64,000 nt of DNA from positions 3,930,244 to 3,994,243 of the forward strand of contig CM046869.1 of assembly GCA_025617745.1 (NCBI GenBank), read 5' to 3'. Made by a program: the position numbers and the translations under genes. The notes beneath the pieces are model-generated. The model worked only from the letters and a program-made list of their open reading frames with translations. It was not told where the DNA came from and ran no database searches. This document shows, piece after piece, positions 1-11,410 of the stretch; within the stretch, counting starts at the first letter, position 1; each line of letters starts with the position of its first letter. Origin of the DNA: Heliocidaris erythrogramma (taxonomy: Eukaryota > Echinodermata > Echinoidea > Camarodonta > Echinometridae).

Positions 1-385
1 AACCATTCAAATAAGTCGCAGTAATAAAGTTAAAAGTAAGGATGACATTCAATACGCAATGAAAAATCTCTTCAAACAGGCCTTTCATAAGGATTTATCT
101 GGAAAGACATGTAATGAATTCTCAGCAAAGGAAAGTTGGTAACACAAGTGAAAATGAAACTGGTAATGATTCCAAAAAAAGTAATATTAATAAATTTGTC
201 AGATCCTGGTAAATCGTCCGATAAGATTACATCAGATGGTGAATCTTGTCAATCGTCTTCAAGACGTAAAAACTCTCATAGAAAGAATAATAAACCGTGA
301 AATGAATGATTTTTATTTTTCTTTTGTGCTACTTTGCTTTCTTATGCGTTTTCTCCAATGGAACGCTAAATCAATAGACAGGGGG

Positions 386-966
386 CTGAATTTAAGGTAG
401 CTATAACAAATGACATTAACCCCAAACCGGATATCATTTGTATTCAGGAGTCTTGGTTGAAGGATAAGAATTATTTTAATTTACATGATTATTTAGTACA
501 CTTGGAATCTTCGATACAAACTGGTTTCGCCAATAGGGAAAGTACCCTAGCTATATTTCTTGATCTAGAGAAGGCTTATGATATGGTATGGAGAAAAGGG
601 GTGTTGATAAAATTACAAGAGTTTGGTTTAGGCGGGCGTATAATTAGATGGATTAATGATTTCCTGTCAGATAGGACTATTAGAGTCAAGGTTCATGGTA
701 CATTATCAAATACTAAAATTGTAGAAAACGGAGTGCCTCAAGGTAGTGTCATTAGTCCAATATCATTTGATATATCTGTACATGATTTATGTAAACATAT
801 ATCTCATGCTAAAATATGTCAATTTGCTGACGATATTGCACTATGGAAAACTCTTAGAAATACTAATTTATTGAATAAACATCTACAATCAGACCTTAAT
901 TGTATCTCCAAGTGGTGTAGGCAATGGGGCAATTTAAACTTTCTGCTACAAAATCAGTTGCAGTAA
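386..966 (+). pseudogene. LINE-A ORF2 fragment: endonuclease start fused to RT palm
   Basis: Residues from 386 read as the start of an apurinic-like endonuclease (PDIICIQESWL). At about 490 the sequence jumps directly into the RT domain (AIFLDLEKAYD, NGVPQGSVISP, CQFADDIALW). Most of the endonuclease and the RT fingers are therefore missing, which points to an internal deletion of well over 1 kb compared with LINE-B. The catalytic box is FADD, as usual for this clade. The frame is lost soon after 960. The likely original role was target-primed reverse transcription of the element's own RNA. Confidence 0.75.
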
Positions 967-1280
967 TGTTTTCCTTGAAGGGTCAGTTAAATAAGATGTC
1001 TATAAGAATATCCGATAAAGAGAGAATTTAAAAAGTCCGCTAAAGAATTTAAAAAGTCCGCTAAATTTCTTGGTTTGATTTTTGACTCCAGATTAACATG
1101 GAGTAACCATATTAAGTATATTTTAGATCGATGTAAAGTAAAAATCAATCTTTTGCGTTGTATTGCTGGTTGTAAATGGGGTGCGAACTGTAGTTCCCTC
1201 AACATATACAGAGCTTTAATACGACCAGTTCTAGAGTAGGTTGTGAAGCATTTGACTCTGCCTCTAATTCTGTTAAGAAT

Positions 1281-2324
1281 ATGTTAAATGGAATTCAGTA
1301 TAAAGCTCTTAAGATTTGTACCGGGGCGTTATGTCTGACATCACTAACGAAATTACAAATAGAGTGTGGAGAACCCCCGCTTCAGTTAACCCGCAAATAC
1401 TTGTGCAATATTTATTCAGAATTGATTAGAATTAATACAGATCATCCATGTCGCATTTTACTTGAAGATTGCTGGCAGAAGCATTACTTTGAAGAAAAGT
1501 GGAATAAAAAAGGTCGCATTCCCTTTGGTTTTCGTGGTAATGTTTCTGATCTTGATCTCACTGATCGTGTCCGTTCTGTTTTTCCATATTGGTATTTTAA
1601 AACTAATGTTCACTTTTCCATCAAGTCATTGGCTGTTGGTGTGCAGAATGAGTATATTAATATAAACAATGCTATTCAAAATATTAATGAGAAATGGTTT
1701 TCTTATCTTCATATATATACAGATGGTTTGGTTGACCCTGTCCATGGAAAAGTTGGCTGTGGTTTCTGTGTTCCACTGTATAAGTATTCCCGTGGTTATA
1801 AGTTACTTCCACAGACTTCTATTTTTTCGGCTGAATTAGCAGCTATTTATATGGCTTTAATTTGGGTTTCGGAGGTGGAACCTACTGCTGTGTGTATTTT
1901 TAGTGATTCAATGAGTGCGTTACAAGCATTATCACATAATCAGACGAATAATCCTATTATCTGACATTAAACTTATCCTCTGTTCTATTGGTAATCAGGG
2001 AATTGATGTTCATTTTGACTGGGTTCCAAGCCATTGTGGTGTAGCTGGTAATGAGAATGCTGATAGTATTGCTAAACAAGCTGGTAATAAAAGTGTTGAT
2101 TTGCACATTAAGTTGAATTTAAATGAAATAAAACATGCCACTAAATTGAAACTAAAAGTTGAATGGCAACAACACTGGAATAAATATAAACGAAATACTC
2201 TGAAAGACATAGAACCCAATGTAAAGTTTAAACAAAGCAAATGGGGTGGTAATAGGAAAAGTGAGGTAATTTTCCATCGTCTTCGTATGGGTTCAGGTAA
2301 ATCCTTGAAATTCTTTCAATACCA
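1281..2324 (+). pseudogene. LINE-A ORF2 fragment: RT thumb and RNase H
   Basis: The first frame (1281-1964) carries the RT C-terminal region (GIQYKALKICTGA) and then an RNase H core (HIYTDGLVDP, FSAELAAIYMAL, IFSDSMSALQAL). A frameshift near 1960 moves into a second frame with the RNase H end (WVPSHCGVAGNENADSIAK). The D, E, D and final D positions of RNase H are all recognisable, so the decay is by frameshift rather than loss of residues. The reading continues at 8929 beyond the inserted LINE-B. Confidence 0.75.
2308..2324 (+). repeat. 17-bp target site duplication, left copy (LINE-B)
   Basis: The sequence aaattctttcaatacca here is repeated exactly at 8912-8928. It marks the target site at which LINE-B entered LINE-A. 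Confidence 0.9.
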
Positions 2325-2830
2325 CCCCCCTGTGGGTCCGGGGGTTAGAATAGGCCCACTGTGAACCTGCATGTCGTAAAAGGCGACTAAACGGAGCTCC
2401 GTTTGCCGTGGAGCGCGACCCGTGTCGGTGGAGAAAGGGATCCTGGTGATTGAGTGGAGGGTGAGACTGCGGTCCACCTGAAACAACACATTACTTTGGC
2501 CCTGTATTCACCTAGTCGGGAGGTTTAAGCTGGCCTGACTTAAATCAATCGGCTGGTGGTGTCTAGCCCTAGGATCTGATTTTAAAACTTTTTAGATGGC
2601 GTTTTTGTTACCTTGAACTTCAATACCTCTATTTGATATTCGTCTGAAATACTGATTCTAGAAGGCGACTGCTTAACAGGTCAATCAGGGTAGATATTGT
2701 TTTATGTATATATTTATATATTATATATATCCTCTCTGAGTATATTTCTATTGTATCCTTGTCGTTGGTATGAGTGACTATCCTCATATGATAACGTCCC
2801 CTTGTTGGGCTCCATGGTGGGTGGGGAACA
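2325..2830 (+). other. LINE-B 5' UTR
   Basis: There is no ORF. The first ~260 bases are GC-rich compared with the AT-rich coding part and include short palindromic pieces such as ggagctcc. This segment would hold the internal promoter expected of a LINE, but no specific promoter box can be named with confidence. An AT-rich stretch (2700-2735) precedes the ORF1 start. Confidence 0.5.
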
Positions 2831-4144
2831 ATGGTAATGAATATAAATCAACATAATATGGCTAAATCAAACAAACGAATACGAAGTGATTCCTCTGACT
2901 CTAACTGTACAGAAGTTTTCCCTCATTTCCTTGTGATTGAGGCAATAGACCCAGCGAAACCGTTAAAGATTTCTCCTTTTGCTATAAGCAAAGGCATTGA
3001 GGGGTTGATTGGATCTACAAAAAACATAAAAAGACTAAGATCAGGCAGTATATTGGTTGAGGTTGAAAAAGCTGTCCAGGCAAGTGGCCTGCTTGGGGTT
3101 GATACATTTGTTCAAATTCCTGTAAAAGTCATCGCTCATAAGACCTTAAATTCCTGTAAAGGGGTATTACGATGTCCCGACTTGAGGGACTGCGATGATG
3201 AAGAAATTTTGCAGGAACTTTCTGACCAACATGTTGTTGACGTTAAGCGAGCTACTTTTTTACAGAATGGTTTAAGGAAACCTACTAATACACTTTTTTT
3301 AACTTTCGATCAGCCAAACCTTCCACAATATGTGAGGGTTGGTTACTTGAAAGTTGAAATAGATAAGTACATTCCAAACCCTATACGTTGTTTTAAGTGC
3401 CAGAGATTTGGACATTTTAAAACAAGTTGCCAAAGAAAAGAAACCTGTGAAAAATGTGGTAGTGAAGAACATAATGCCACTGAATGCCAGGCACAGATAC
3501 AATGTATCAATTGCCATGGTAATCACTCTGCAAATTCTAAAACATGTCCAAAATGGATTGAAGAAAAAGAAATACAAAGAATAAAGGCACTAAGAAACAT
3601 TCCATATCCAGAAGCAAAGAAGCTCTATCAGATCCAAAACAACAACGAACTGAATTCATATGCAAATAGGGTTAAACAAACAAAAGATGATAAGCAAGTA
3701 AATAGAGAGATAAAACAATCACCCAAAGTAACAAGGGCTGTGCAAACTAATTTGACATGGTCATGTAACTTAGATAACCCAACCTTATTAAAACTTGATA
3801 ATAGCAAAGCAACTAACACCGAGATAAGAAACACAATACAGAATCAGGGTCAAGAGAAAGCACAGACTATAAAATCTACACATGATCGTAGAAGTAGAAG
3901 TCTATCTCGTGACCCTACTCCAAAAAATCCTAACGTGTCTAAAGAAATCAAACAATCCAAAAATCATCCAAAGGATAAAAGTAAAGTGCAATCTAGTGTA
4001 ATTAAAAAGTCAACTGATGTGTTATCAACTAAAAATAGATATGAACCATTATTAGTGGAGGGGGTTGATGATATGGAAACTCTCCCCATTCACCAACCCT
4101 CTTCGAAACTTAAAATTATAAAGAATAATGAACGAGTCACATAA
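2831..4144 (+). CDS. LINE-B ORF1, gag-like nucleic-acid-binding protein
   Basis: A 437-residue open frame. The N-terminal half contains a region like an RNA-recognition fold (about residues 35-170), followed by three zinc knuckles at about residues 190-240: CFKCQRFGHFKTSC, CEKCGSEEHNATEC and CINCHGNHSANSKTC. The C-terminal third is lysine/serine-rich and probably disordered. Proteins of this type coat the LINE RNA and chaperone it to the target. The stop overlaps the ORF2 start as taatg (4142-4146), which suggests termination-reinitiation coupling. The frame is uninterrupted. The ATG at 2831 is the first in frame, with a second at 2837. Confidence 0.9.
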   Translation: MVMNINQHNMAKSNKRIRSDSSDSNCTEVFPHFLVIEAIDPAKPLKISPFAISKGIEGLIGSTKNIKRLRSGSILVEVEKAVQASGLLGVDTFVQIPVKVIAHKTLNSCKGVLRCPDLRDCDDEEILQELSDQHVVDVKRATFLQNGLRKPTNTLFLTFDQPNLPQYVRVGYLKVEIDKYIPNPIRCFKCQRFGHFKTSCQRKETCEKCGSEEHNATECQAQIQCINCHGNHSANSKTCPKWIEEKEIQRIKALRNIPYPEAKKLYQIQNNNELNSYANRVKQTKDDKQVNREIKQSPKVTRAVQTNLTWSCNLDNPTLLKLDNSKATNTEIRNTIQNQGQEKAQTIKSTHDRRSRSLSRDPTPKNPNVSKEIKQSKNHPKDKSKVQSSVIKKSTDVLSTKNRYEPLLVEGVDDMETLPIHQPSSKLKIIKNNERVT

Positions 4145-7100
4145 TGCTGACTCAAAAAGAAAAGGCAGTTCTGCAATGGAACTGTCGTGGGCTTAAACCC
4201 AATTACGAGGAAATCAAGTGTCTCCTAATTAATCATAACCCTTATGTAGTTTGTTTGCAAGAAACACTTTTAAAAGATTCAGACACAAATTTATTTAAAG
4301 GTTATGATATGTATAGTAAAACCAATAAATCTCTAGTAGATGAGAGGCCCATTGGAGGCTCCTCTATTTTAATAAAGAAAGGAATTCCACATGAAAATAT
4401 TATACTTGATACTCGCATACAGGCTGTAGCGGTTAAAACAACACTTCATCGCACAGTCACTATTTGTTCAATTTATATTCCTCCGAGGTATGAATTGACA
4501 CAAAATGAATTAAATAAATTAGTTGATCAACTTCCTGAACCATTTCTCCTATTAGGAGATTTTAATGCTCATAGTTCTCTTTGGGATGCCAGAAATCAAT
4601 TAGACTCGGTAATATTTTAGAAAAAACAATTGAAAATTTTGATTTATGTCTTTTAAATGATGATTCTTGTACATATCTTCATCCTGCCTCCGGTTCCACA
4701 TCGGCTATTGATTTATCAATATGTTCAGCCAATATTTTTATGGATTTTCACTGGCGGACACATAATGATCAGTGTGGAAGTGATCATTTTCCTATTTTTA
4801 TTGATATTACTAAAGCAATACCAGAAGATAGAATTCCTAAATGGCAACTCCAAAAAGCAAATTGGGGTGACTTCATAACACAATGCAAACATAATATTAC
4901 GAAGGAACGTTTTGTGAACATCACAGATTGTTTGACACTGTTTACAGACACATTACTGGACATAGCTAGCAAGACAATTCCCAAGTCTTCTAGCACCCTG
5001 CATAATAAACATAACCCTTGGTTTAATATAGAGTGCAAAGAAGCAGTTCAATGCCGAAAAAGGGCACTAAGGAAATTCAACAAACGACCGACCAAAAATA
5101 ATTTAATAAAATATCAAGAAGCACGAGCAAAGGCCCGAGCTGTAATCAAGAAAAATAGAGAATCATGGAGAAAATTTGTCTCTAAATTAAATACTCAAAC
5201 TCCCATAAAGAAAGTATGGGATATGATTGGAAAAATAAGTGGGAAAAAGACAAATACATCTATATCTCACTTAAATGACTCGCATGGTAATAAATGTACA
5301 GAAAATCAAGATATTGTCAATTTATTGGCAAATGAATTTGCAAACAATTCATCGTCCAAACATTATTCACATTCATTTCAGAGCTATAAGATCATAGCTG
5401 AGAAACAAAAAGTAAACTTTTTCTCAAATAATAGAGAGGATTATAATATTCCTTTTTCTCTTGCTGAACTAAATATTTCTCTTAATAAATGTCATGATAC
5501 TGCTACTGGTCCAGATGATATTCATTATCAATTTCTTAAACATCTACCAGAAGAGTCGTTAATTGTTTTATTGGACATTATCAATGATATTTGGAAAACT
5601 GGCAAATTTCCAAAATCATGGTGTGAAGCCATCATAATTCCCATTCCAAAACCTGGGAAAGATGCATCTATCCCAACAAATTACCGTCCTATTTCTCTTA
5701 CTAGTTGTCTATGTAAAACGATGGAAAGAATGATTAATGCTCGCCTAGTTTGGTTTTTAGAAAGAAATCATTTGATAACTGAATGTCAAAGTGGTTTTAG
5801 GCATAATCGTACTACAACTGACCAACTTATCCGTCTTGAATCTTTTATACGAAATGGTATGGCCCGAGGTCACCATGTTGTCTCAATATTCTTTGACCTT
5901 GAAAAGGCATATGACACAACTTGGAAGTATGGAATCCTTAAAGATCTTTATAATTTTGGGTTAAGAGGCAGATTACCCAAATTTATTGAGAGTTTCCTAT
6001 CACATCGGGTGTTTAGAGTTCGAATTGGGACCTCAATTTCTGAATTACATAATCAGGAAATGGGTGTCCCTCAAGGTAGTATACTTTCTGTTACCTTGTT
6101 TCTCATTAAAATAAATAGTATCGTCGATGTTGTAAACCCTAGATTTGATAGATCATTATTTGTAGATGATTTTTCAATTTCTTGTTCATCAACACAAATA
6201 CTCATTATTGAGAGACTATTACAGAATTGTCTTAACAGAATAGAGAAGTGGGCTGATGAGAACGGCTTCCGCTTTTCAAAAAAGAAAACTGTCTGTGTAC
6301 ACTTTTGTAATAAACGATCAATACATCCAGATCCTCAAATAAGTATTAATGATGCTTTTATTCCCGTAGTTGAACAAACCAAGTACCTTGGCTTAATTTT
6401 TGACAATAAACTTAATTTTAAAGCTCATATTGACTATGTAAGGAAAAAATGTCATAAAACCTTGACACTTTTGAAGGTAGTATCAAAAATGGACTGGGGA
6501 GCTGACCGTATTGTATTACTTCGTCTTTATCGATCATTAGTCCGATCAAAATTAGATTATGGTTGTGCAATATATGGCTCTGCTAGACAATCTTACCTTG
6601 AAAAGCTGATACCTATTCAGAACCAAGGTCTCAGGCTTAGTCTTGGGGCGTATCGTACTTCCCCTATGGAGAGTCTCTATATAGAGGCCAATGAACCTCC
6701 ATTATTTTTGAGATATGAAAAACTATCATTACAATATGCAATGAAACTGAAAAATAACCCTCGAAACCCAACATACGAAGGTACATTTGTACCACCATTC
6801 ATTAATTTCTACACTAGTAAACCGTCGGCAATTCGACCTTTTGGCTTTCGTATCAAAGAAGCTTTCTTACAGATACTAACTACTGATAAGATAGCTCCTT
6901 TTTTGGTTCCCAATATTCCACCTTGGATAATTAGTGAATCAGTAATAGACTTGACACTAAATGAATTCAAGAAGGGTACCGTTAGTGATTTAGTTTTCCA
7001 AAATGCATATTTTGAACAAGAATAAATATTGTAACTATCGTGCAATTTATACAGATGGGTCAAAGTACCAAAATAAAGTAGGTGCAGCAGCTTCAAGCAG

Positions 7101-7836
7101 TTCGTTGCAAGTACAAATAAGATTGCCAGATAGTTCATCTATATTTTCTGCTGAGTTAGTGGCCTTAGGGATAGCTTTTGATATTATAGAAATCTGTGAG
7201 GAACAGCGTTTCATCATTTTTACAGATTCCCTGTCGAGCTTAACAGCAATACAGGGAAGATGCCATAAACACCCGTATGTTAGTCAATTATTAAAAACAC
7301 AGTTTAAAATAAATGCTATGGGGAAAAGTGTAATTTTTCTTGGATTCCAAGTCATGTAGGTATTAAAGGTAATGAAACTGCAGATAGATTGGCTAGAGAA
7401 GCTTTAAATGAGGATATTACTAATATTCACATTCCTTGCAGTGATTTAAGAACAAAGATCAACAGTTACATTAAAAAGAAATGGCAAGCGTTATGGAACT
7501 CTCATCCTAAGAATAAACTCTATCAACTTCAACCTTCCATTGAACCTCGCAACACATCTCCATTGTTTCGCCGGAGAGAGGACATTGTTTTGACCAGGGC
7601 TCGTATTGGTCATACATATTTAACACAATCATATTTACTTAAAGCTGAGAATCCACCTAGCTGTATACCGTGTAACTGCCCACTCAGTTAAACACATTCT
7701 TCTTGATTGTGGTGTTTTTTCACCAATTCGAACCAAGTACTATACTGTTACTGACTTGAAAATATTATTCAGAGATATTCCTCAATCAAATATAATAAAA
7801 TATCTTAAAGAGATTAAACTTTTTGTCCATTTTTAA
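4144..7836 (+). pseudogene. LINE-B ORF2: endonuclease-RT-RNase H, frameshifted
   Basis: Domains in order: apurinic-type endonuclease (LQWNCRGLKPN, CLQET, LLGDFNAHSSLW, then SDHFPIF after a first frameshift near 4600); reverse transcriptase in a long 814-residue frame to 7025 (NYRPISLTSCLCK, FFDLEKAYDTTW, GVPQGSILS); RNase H (IYTDGSKYQNK, IFSAELVALG, FTDSLSSLTA, then IPSHVGIKGNETADRLA); and a C-terminal cysteine-rich tail. Frameshifts lie near 4600, 7020, 7340 and 7685. The RT catalytic box reads FVDD (SLFVDDFSIS) rather than the usual FADD. As it stands it cannot make one polyprotein, so it is a recently disabled copy. Confidence 0.85.
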
Positions 7837-8911
7837 AAAGCTGGAATTTATTTTAAGTAAAACAATGTTAATATATATGAATGTATATCTAAAATCAAAC
7901 ATTTATTGAAAAAAAGGCAATGCAACCCAATACATACACAATATGTGATACTTTTAACATAGTAATATTATTCATGTCCGAGTACTGTGTACTAGGAAAA
8001 CTTATGGTATTTCAAATTGCATTTTTTGGGTTCTTTTTAAAAAAATGTCAATGTCTTCCTTAAGACAACGATCGAGTATGTCGGGTAGAGTGGACGACCT
8101 CTGGTCCGTGCTTGAGTTATCTTAGGGGGCCTTAAGTCCCTGATTAGCTATACACATAACATACCTTGTAAGAGCCGATAAGATGGCACATTAGATGGGG
8201 TAGGGGATCCGTACCATCTACCTTACAGAAAGTTCGTCCAAAACATCCAAAGTAAATTACATGCACAAATATCATTCGTTTTTAAGTCTTAAAGTATTTA
8301 TACTCATGGAATTGTATGTACTATGGATATTAAACTCGAATAAAATGATAACTCATATAAAAATTGCACTCTGTTTTACAAAGGAAAATGTTATACATTA
8401 GTGAACCGGGCGCTGGGGCCTATGGTGGATTCTCATCTGCTATAGGTCATCGGTTGGACTCTCACTCCTTCCACAACAGATCATACACGTGGTGTTATTT
8501 TATCACGATGGTCGGTGGTTGGTGTCTGGTCCTTCTCGGCTAGTCATTGGGAGTGGCTAGGTTCTAAGCTCTCGCCCAGTTGGCTAGTAACTCAGTAACT
8601 CGGGGATCTACTTAAGTAAGTCCTTGGTGGAAAGAAACTGCCTTTTATACTATTTTATGATCTATACGAATTAACTATAAATTATTGTTTTTAGTCCACT
8701 TGGACATTGTATAAAATGTACATAATAATAATCATTGTGATCTGAATTTCAGAACTTAAGAATTTCATATACATGTATAACATCAGTCAAAATTTTAACG
8801 TTAAAAGTTTATAGCGTTTTAATGAAATTTTTAACTTTATTATCTATTAATGTCAGACACTTATATAACACTGTTGTGTTGATAGTGTCGTTAAAATTTT
8901 AACAATCAATC
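7837..8911 (+). other. LINE-B 3' UTR
   Basis: No coding sequence. AT-rich stretches alternate with two GC-richer blocks (about 8040-8230 and 8405-8640). It ends directly at the right target site duplication with no long poly-A. Confidence 0.55.
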
Positions 8912-8928
8912 AAATTCTTTCAATACCA
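8912..8928 (+). repeat. 17-bp target site duplication, right copy (LINE-B)
   Basis: Exact copy of the 17 bases at 2308-2324. LINE-A sequence resumes immediately after it. Confidence 0.9.
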
Positions 8929-10366
8929 GATTAAAAAACACCAATGGTTTATGTGAGGTATGTTTAAAGCCCGATACAGTTGGTCACTTTTTATTGGAAT
9001 GCAAAAAATATCGAATTCAGAGAATAAAACTACAAACAAAACTGAATTCTATAGGAATAAGTGAATGTAATCTTCGTTCTTTGCTTGGGGGAAAGGCCCC
9101 CTTTAAAGAGGTGATGGAGATAGTACTAGTTCATACATGGAGTTTTGCTGCTGTGTGGATTCGCATTGAAATTGCCCCCTTGCTTCATTGGCTGCTCGTG
9201 TTTGGGCCTGGTGGCCTCGATTGCTAGAGCTCCTGTGAGTTGATAGCTGACTGGGCTGGTCCCTTAATCCTAACTAGGCCGGGGGGGGGGGGGGGCCTGG
9301 GAGGCCCCCCCTCCCGAATTTTGTACGTGGCCTCGCGACGGCTGAATCTTTCGCGCTCAAATTTCATGACTTTTTTCCCTGAAGTTTCACGCACATTTTG
9401 ATCCCTCATTTATGTGGATCGGTCATACGGTTCTGGTGTCAGATTACAATTATTGATCATATGTCAAGCAAAATGATCAAATTCTCCATTCATGTGTGTA
9501 TTAGCCTATGGCAAAGAGTAACCATTCCTAGTAATCACAATTTCTTGTTTATTATCACAATATTCATTTAACAAATATGCTTTATGGTTGGCAAACAATA
9601 GAATACATTAAAATTCAAAAACAAAAAATACATAAGATTAAAAACAAAAATACATTATTGGCTTGTAATACATATGACAGCTAATTTGCATATTAATGAA
9701 TAAAACACCGTTTTACGCAATTTTCTTTTTTATGTATTTGTGAGTCTAACAAGTCCAGTTACAGCCAATATTCAATCCATTTTCATCTTCATATAGCAAA
9801 ATTTACCATTTTGAGAAAAAAGAAAAAATTTGCATATTATGTAATAAAATAATTAATAAAAAAAACGAACAAGAATATTGAAAAAATATTGAAAAAAAAT
9901 TGTGTTCTACATCTGTGCCAAATTTCATGCGCGCAGAGTCAACCGTTGCCGAGATCTTAGGGGGGGGGGGCCTGGGGGCCTGGGAGCCCCCCCCCCCCCC
10001 CCCGGCCGTAAGAACTCCCAAAATACCCCGGCCTAGTTAGGGTTAAATTGTTGGTAAACGGAGCGGCATGAGGTCACCGGGCCTATACCGGGTGATGCTG
10101 GGAGGTTGTGGTGGGTGATGAAATTGTGAGTCGCATGTGTGGTATAAATTTGTATTGTATAAGAAGAAAATGTTTTAGTTGCAAGTTATTTTTAATTTTT
10201 AAAGAGGAATTGTTTTTTTTTGTTTTTTTGATAGAACTTATAAGAATTTGATAAAACTTTGCACAGAGTTTATAAACGATCAGTGTAATTCAATTTTCTT
10301 TTATAATGTAAGGTTTGGTGCAAATAGCCCTAGCAGCTGAGGCACCATTAATCAAATAAAAGTTCA
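8929..10366 (+). mobile_element. LINE-A, 3' part
   Basis: LINE-A resumes with the C-terminal zinc-binding tail of ORF2 (NGLCEVCLKP, then VGHFLLECKKY), the C-x2-C-H-C pattern found at the end of I-clade ORF2 proteins. One frameshift at the junction separates it from the RNase H frame. The coding part ends near 9225. The 3' UTR runs to about 10366, where an AT-rich end (aataaaagttcaaagttca) is followed by unrelated DNA. A TTAA-flanked transposon interrupts it at 9268-10042. Confidence 0.7.
9268..10042. mobile_element. TTAA-flanked non-autonomous DNA transposon with G/C tracts
   Basis: About 775 bp bounded by TTAA on both sides (9264-9267 and 10043-10046). The ends are inverted repeats: cctaactaggccgggg near the left end and its complement near the right end. 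Just inside lie long G or C runs, then a second, more diverged inverted pair (the caaatttcatg region on both sides). The interior is AT-rich with no ORF. TTAA duplication plus CCY-type ends fits piggyBac-like or Kolobok-like MITEs. It sits in the LINE-A 3' UTR. Confidence 0.75.
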
Positions 10367-10894
10367 AAGTTCATACTCGGGGAGAACACTTTTAAGCTAT
10401 TCAATATGTCACACATCAGTTAGGGGTAAATCTTCTTCACGAGATGCGACTTCCAACTGCCCGTTAAACAGTTCTCACATGAATTGAACTCTATCTCGAT
10501 CCGAGACCCATCGATGATATCAACCAAAGGGAGGCTCCGAGGGTCTCTGACTGGGGACGACGCTATTGGTGGAGGCTATTTGAGGGGCCGAGTCGCCGTG
10601 ACATCCAGCAGAGGGCAGACGATATAGGCCTATACATCAAAGGTGGATCATCATTATTTTTATAAGATGAGTTTATTTATGAAATGATGTTTATCTGATC
10701 AATTCACCAGTGTATGATTTATATTTCCAAACGTGCCACTAAAGACAGAAAATAAAATAAGTGAACCTTGAATAATAAAGTTAGAGACGAATGTAAAATT
10801 ATATTTTATCTCATTTATCGATTTGTAGCAGTAAAAAAAAGTTCAAGAGGTTGTTTCTTGACAGCAATGTGGTTGTACTTATTAAATCTTTTAC
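10367..10894. other. No recognisable gene
   Basis: Unique-looking sequence after the LINE-A end. I see no ORF, RNA gene or clear repeat. If the ankyrin gene continues, this lies in its intron downstream of the 10895-11107 exon. Confidence 0.4.
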
Positions 10895-11107
10895 CTCTTG
10901 TAGTTTTACTCTGGATTGGGTAATGCTACCCGGTTGATTGCAGAGTATGACGGCTTCATGAAGGCAAGTATTTCCGTCGTGCGATTGGATGTTCAGGTCA
11001 GCTCCATGGGAAACCAATGTCTCAACAACAGACGCTTTACCCTTTTGAGTGGCGAGGTGAATTGCCGTCATTCCGTTCTCATCCGGCTGGTCTAGATTCA
11101 CAGTGAT
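10895..11107 (-). CDS. Ankyrin-repeat gene, downstream exon
   Basis: A 213-nt open exon (71 codons) with an AG acceptor just before 11107 (tatag) and a donor after 10895 (caagag then gtaaaag). It encodes one and a half ankyrin repeats (ENGMTAIHLATQKGK, ETLVSHGADLN, DGNTCLHEAVIL) and a short charged tail. Both boundaries are phase 0. The upstream large ankyrin exon also ends in phase 0, at a CACAG/GTAAT donor (18376/18375). The joined reading keeps ankyrin periodicity across the junction. The tail resembles what I recall of sea urchin ankyrin proteins before their non-ankyrin C-terminal domains. Further exons would lie below 10895, but none is recognised. Confidence 0.65.
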
Positions 11108-11232
11108 CTATATTATTGATACAGATTATTCATACAGATGCTGATTTTGAAAGACTTCATGGATACCAACCCCGATACGCTTTTTAAAGCTACATAATCA
11201 AACAGAATTTGTAAAAATATGCTTTTTCTATA

Positions 11233-11410
11233 ATTTACTGCAATAAATCATATATACCTACCTATTATGCCAGTAGTCTTGACTACGTGACCCCTTCGAG
11301 AAATTAACACAAATGAGTCACAATATTTCGCGCACCCCCGTAATCCTATTGTCCCCTTCGCCACTCACGCGCGTCAACACGCTACGGCCATCTTCCTCTT
11401 TCTTGCTCGC
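11233..11410 (+). repeat. DIRS copy 1 left terminal repeat
   Basis: This sequence recurs in inverted orientation at the right end of the same element (about 17420-17570), including the cactcacgcgcgtcaa and ggccatcttcctc blocks. It also recurs in direct orientation at the left ends of copies 2 and 3. Confidence 0.85.

Larger units (their letters stand above)
1..2324 (+). mobile_element. LINE-A, I-clade non-LTR retrotransposon, 5' part
   Basis: This is the older LINE that hosts the LINE-B insertion. A short basic, serine-rich tail of ORF1 ends at 298-300. Pieces of ORF2 follow: an endonuclease start, reverse transcriptase, and an RNase H domain. RNase H placed after RT is typical of the I/Nimb group. 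Several frameshifts and an internal deletion show it is dead. The element resumes at 8929 after the nested insertion. The 5' end is not in view. Confidence 0.8.
2325..8911 (+). mobile_element. LINE-B, near full-length I/Nimb-like LINE
   Basis: A two-ORF non-LTR retrotransposon of about 6.6 kb inserted into LINE-A with a 17-bp target site duplication. It has a GC-rich 5' UTR, an intact gag-like ORF1 with three CCHC knuckles, and an ORF2 with endonuclease, RT and RNase H that is broken by about four frameshifts. A 1.1-kb 3' UTR follows. The intact ORF1 and clear target duplication suggest it is younger than LINE-A. The I/Nimb assignment rests on the RNase H domain after RT and on the gag type. 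Confidence 0.85.
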
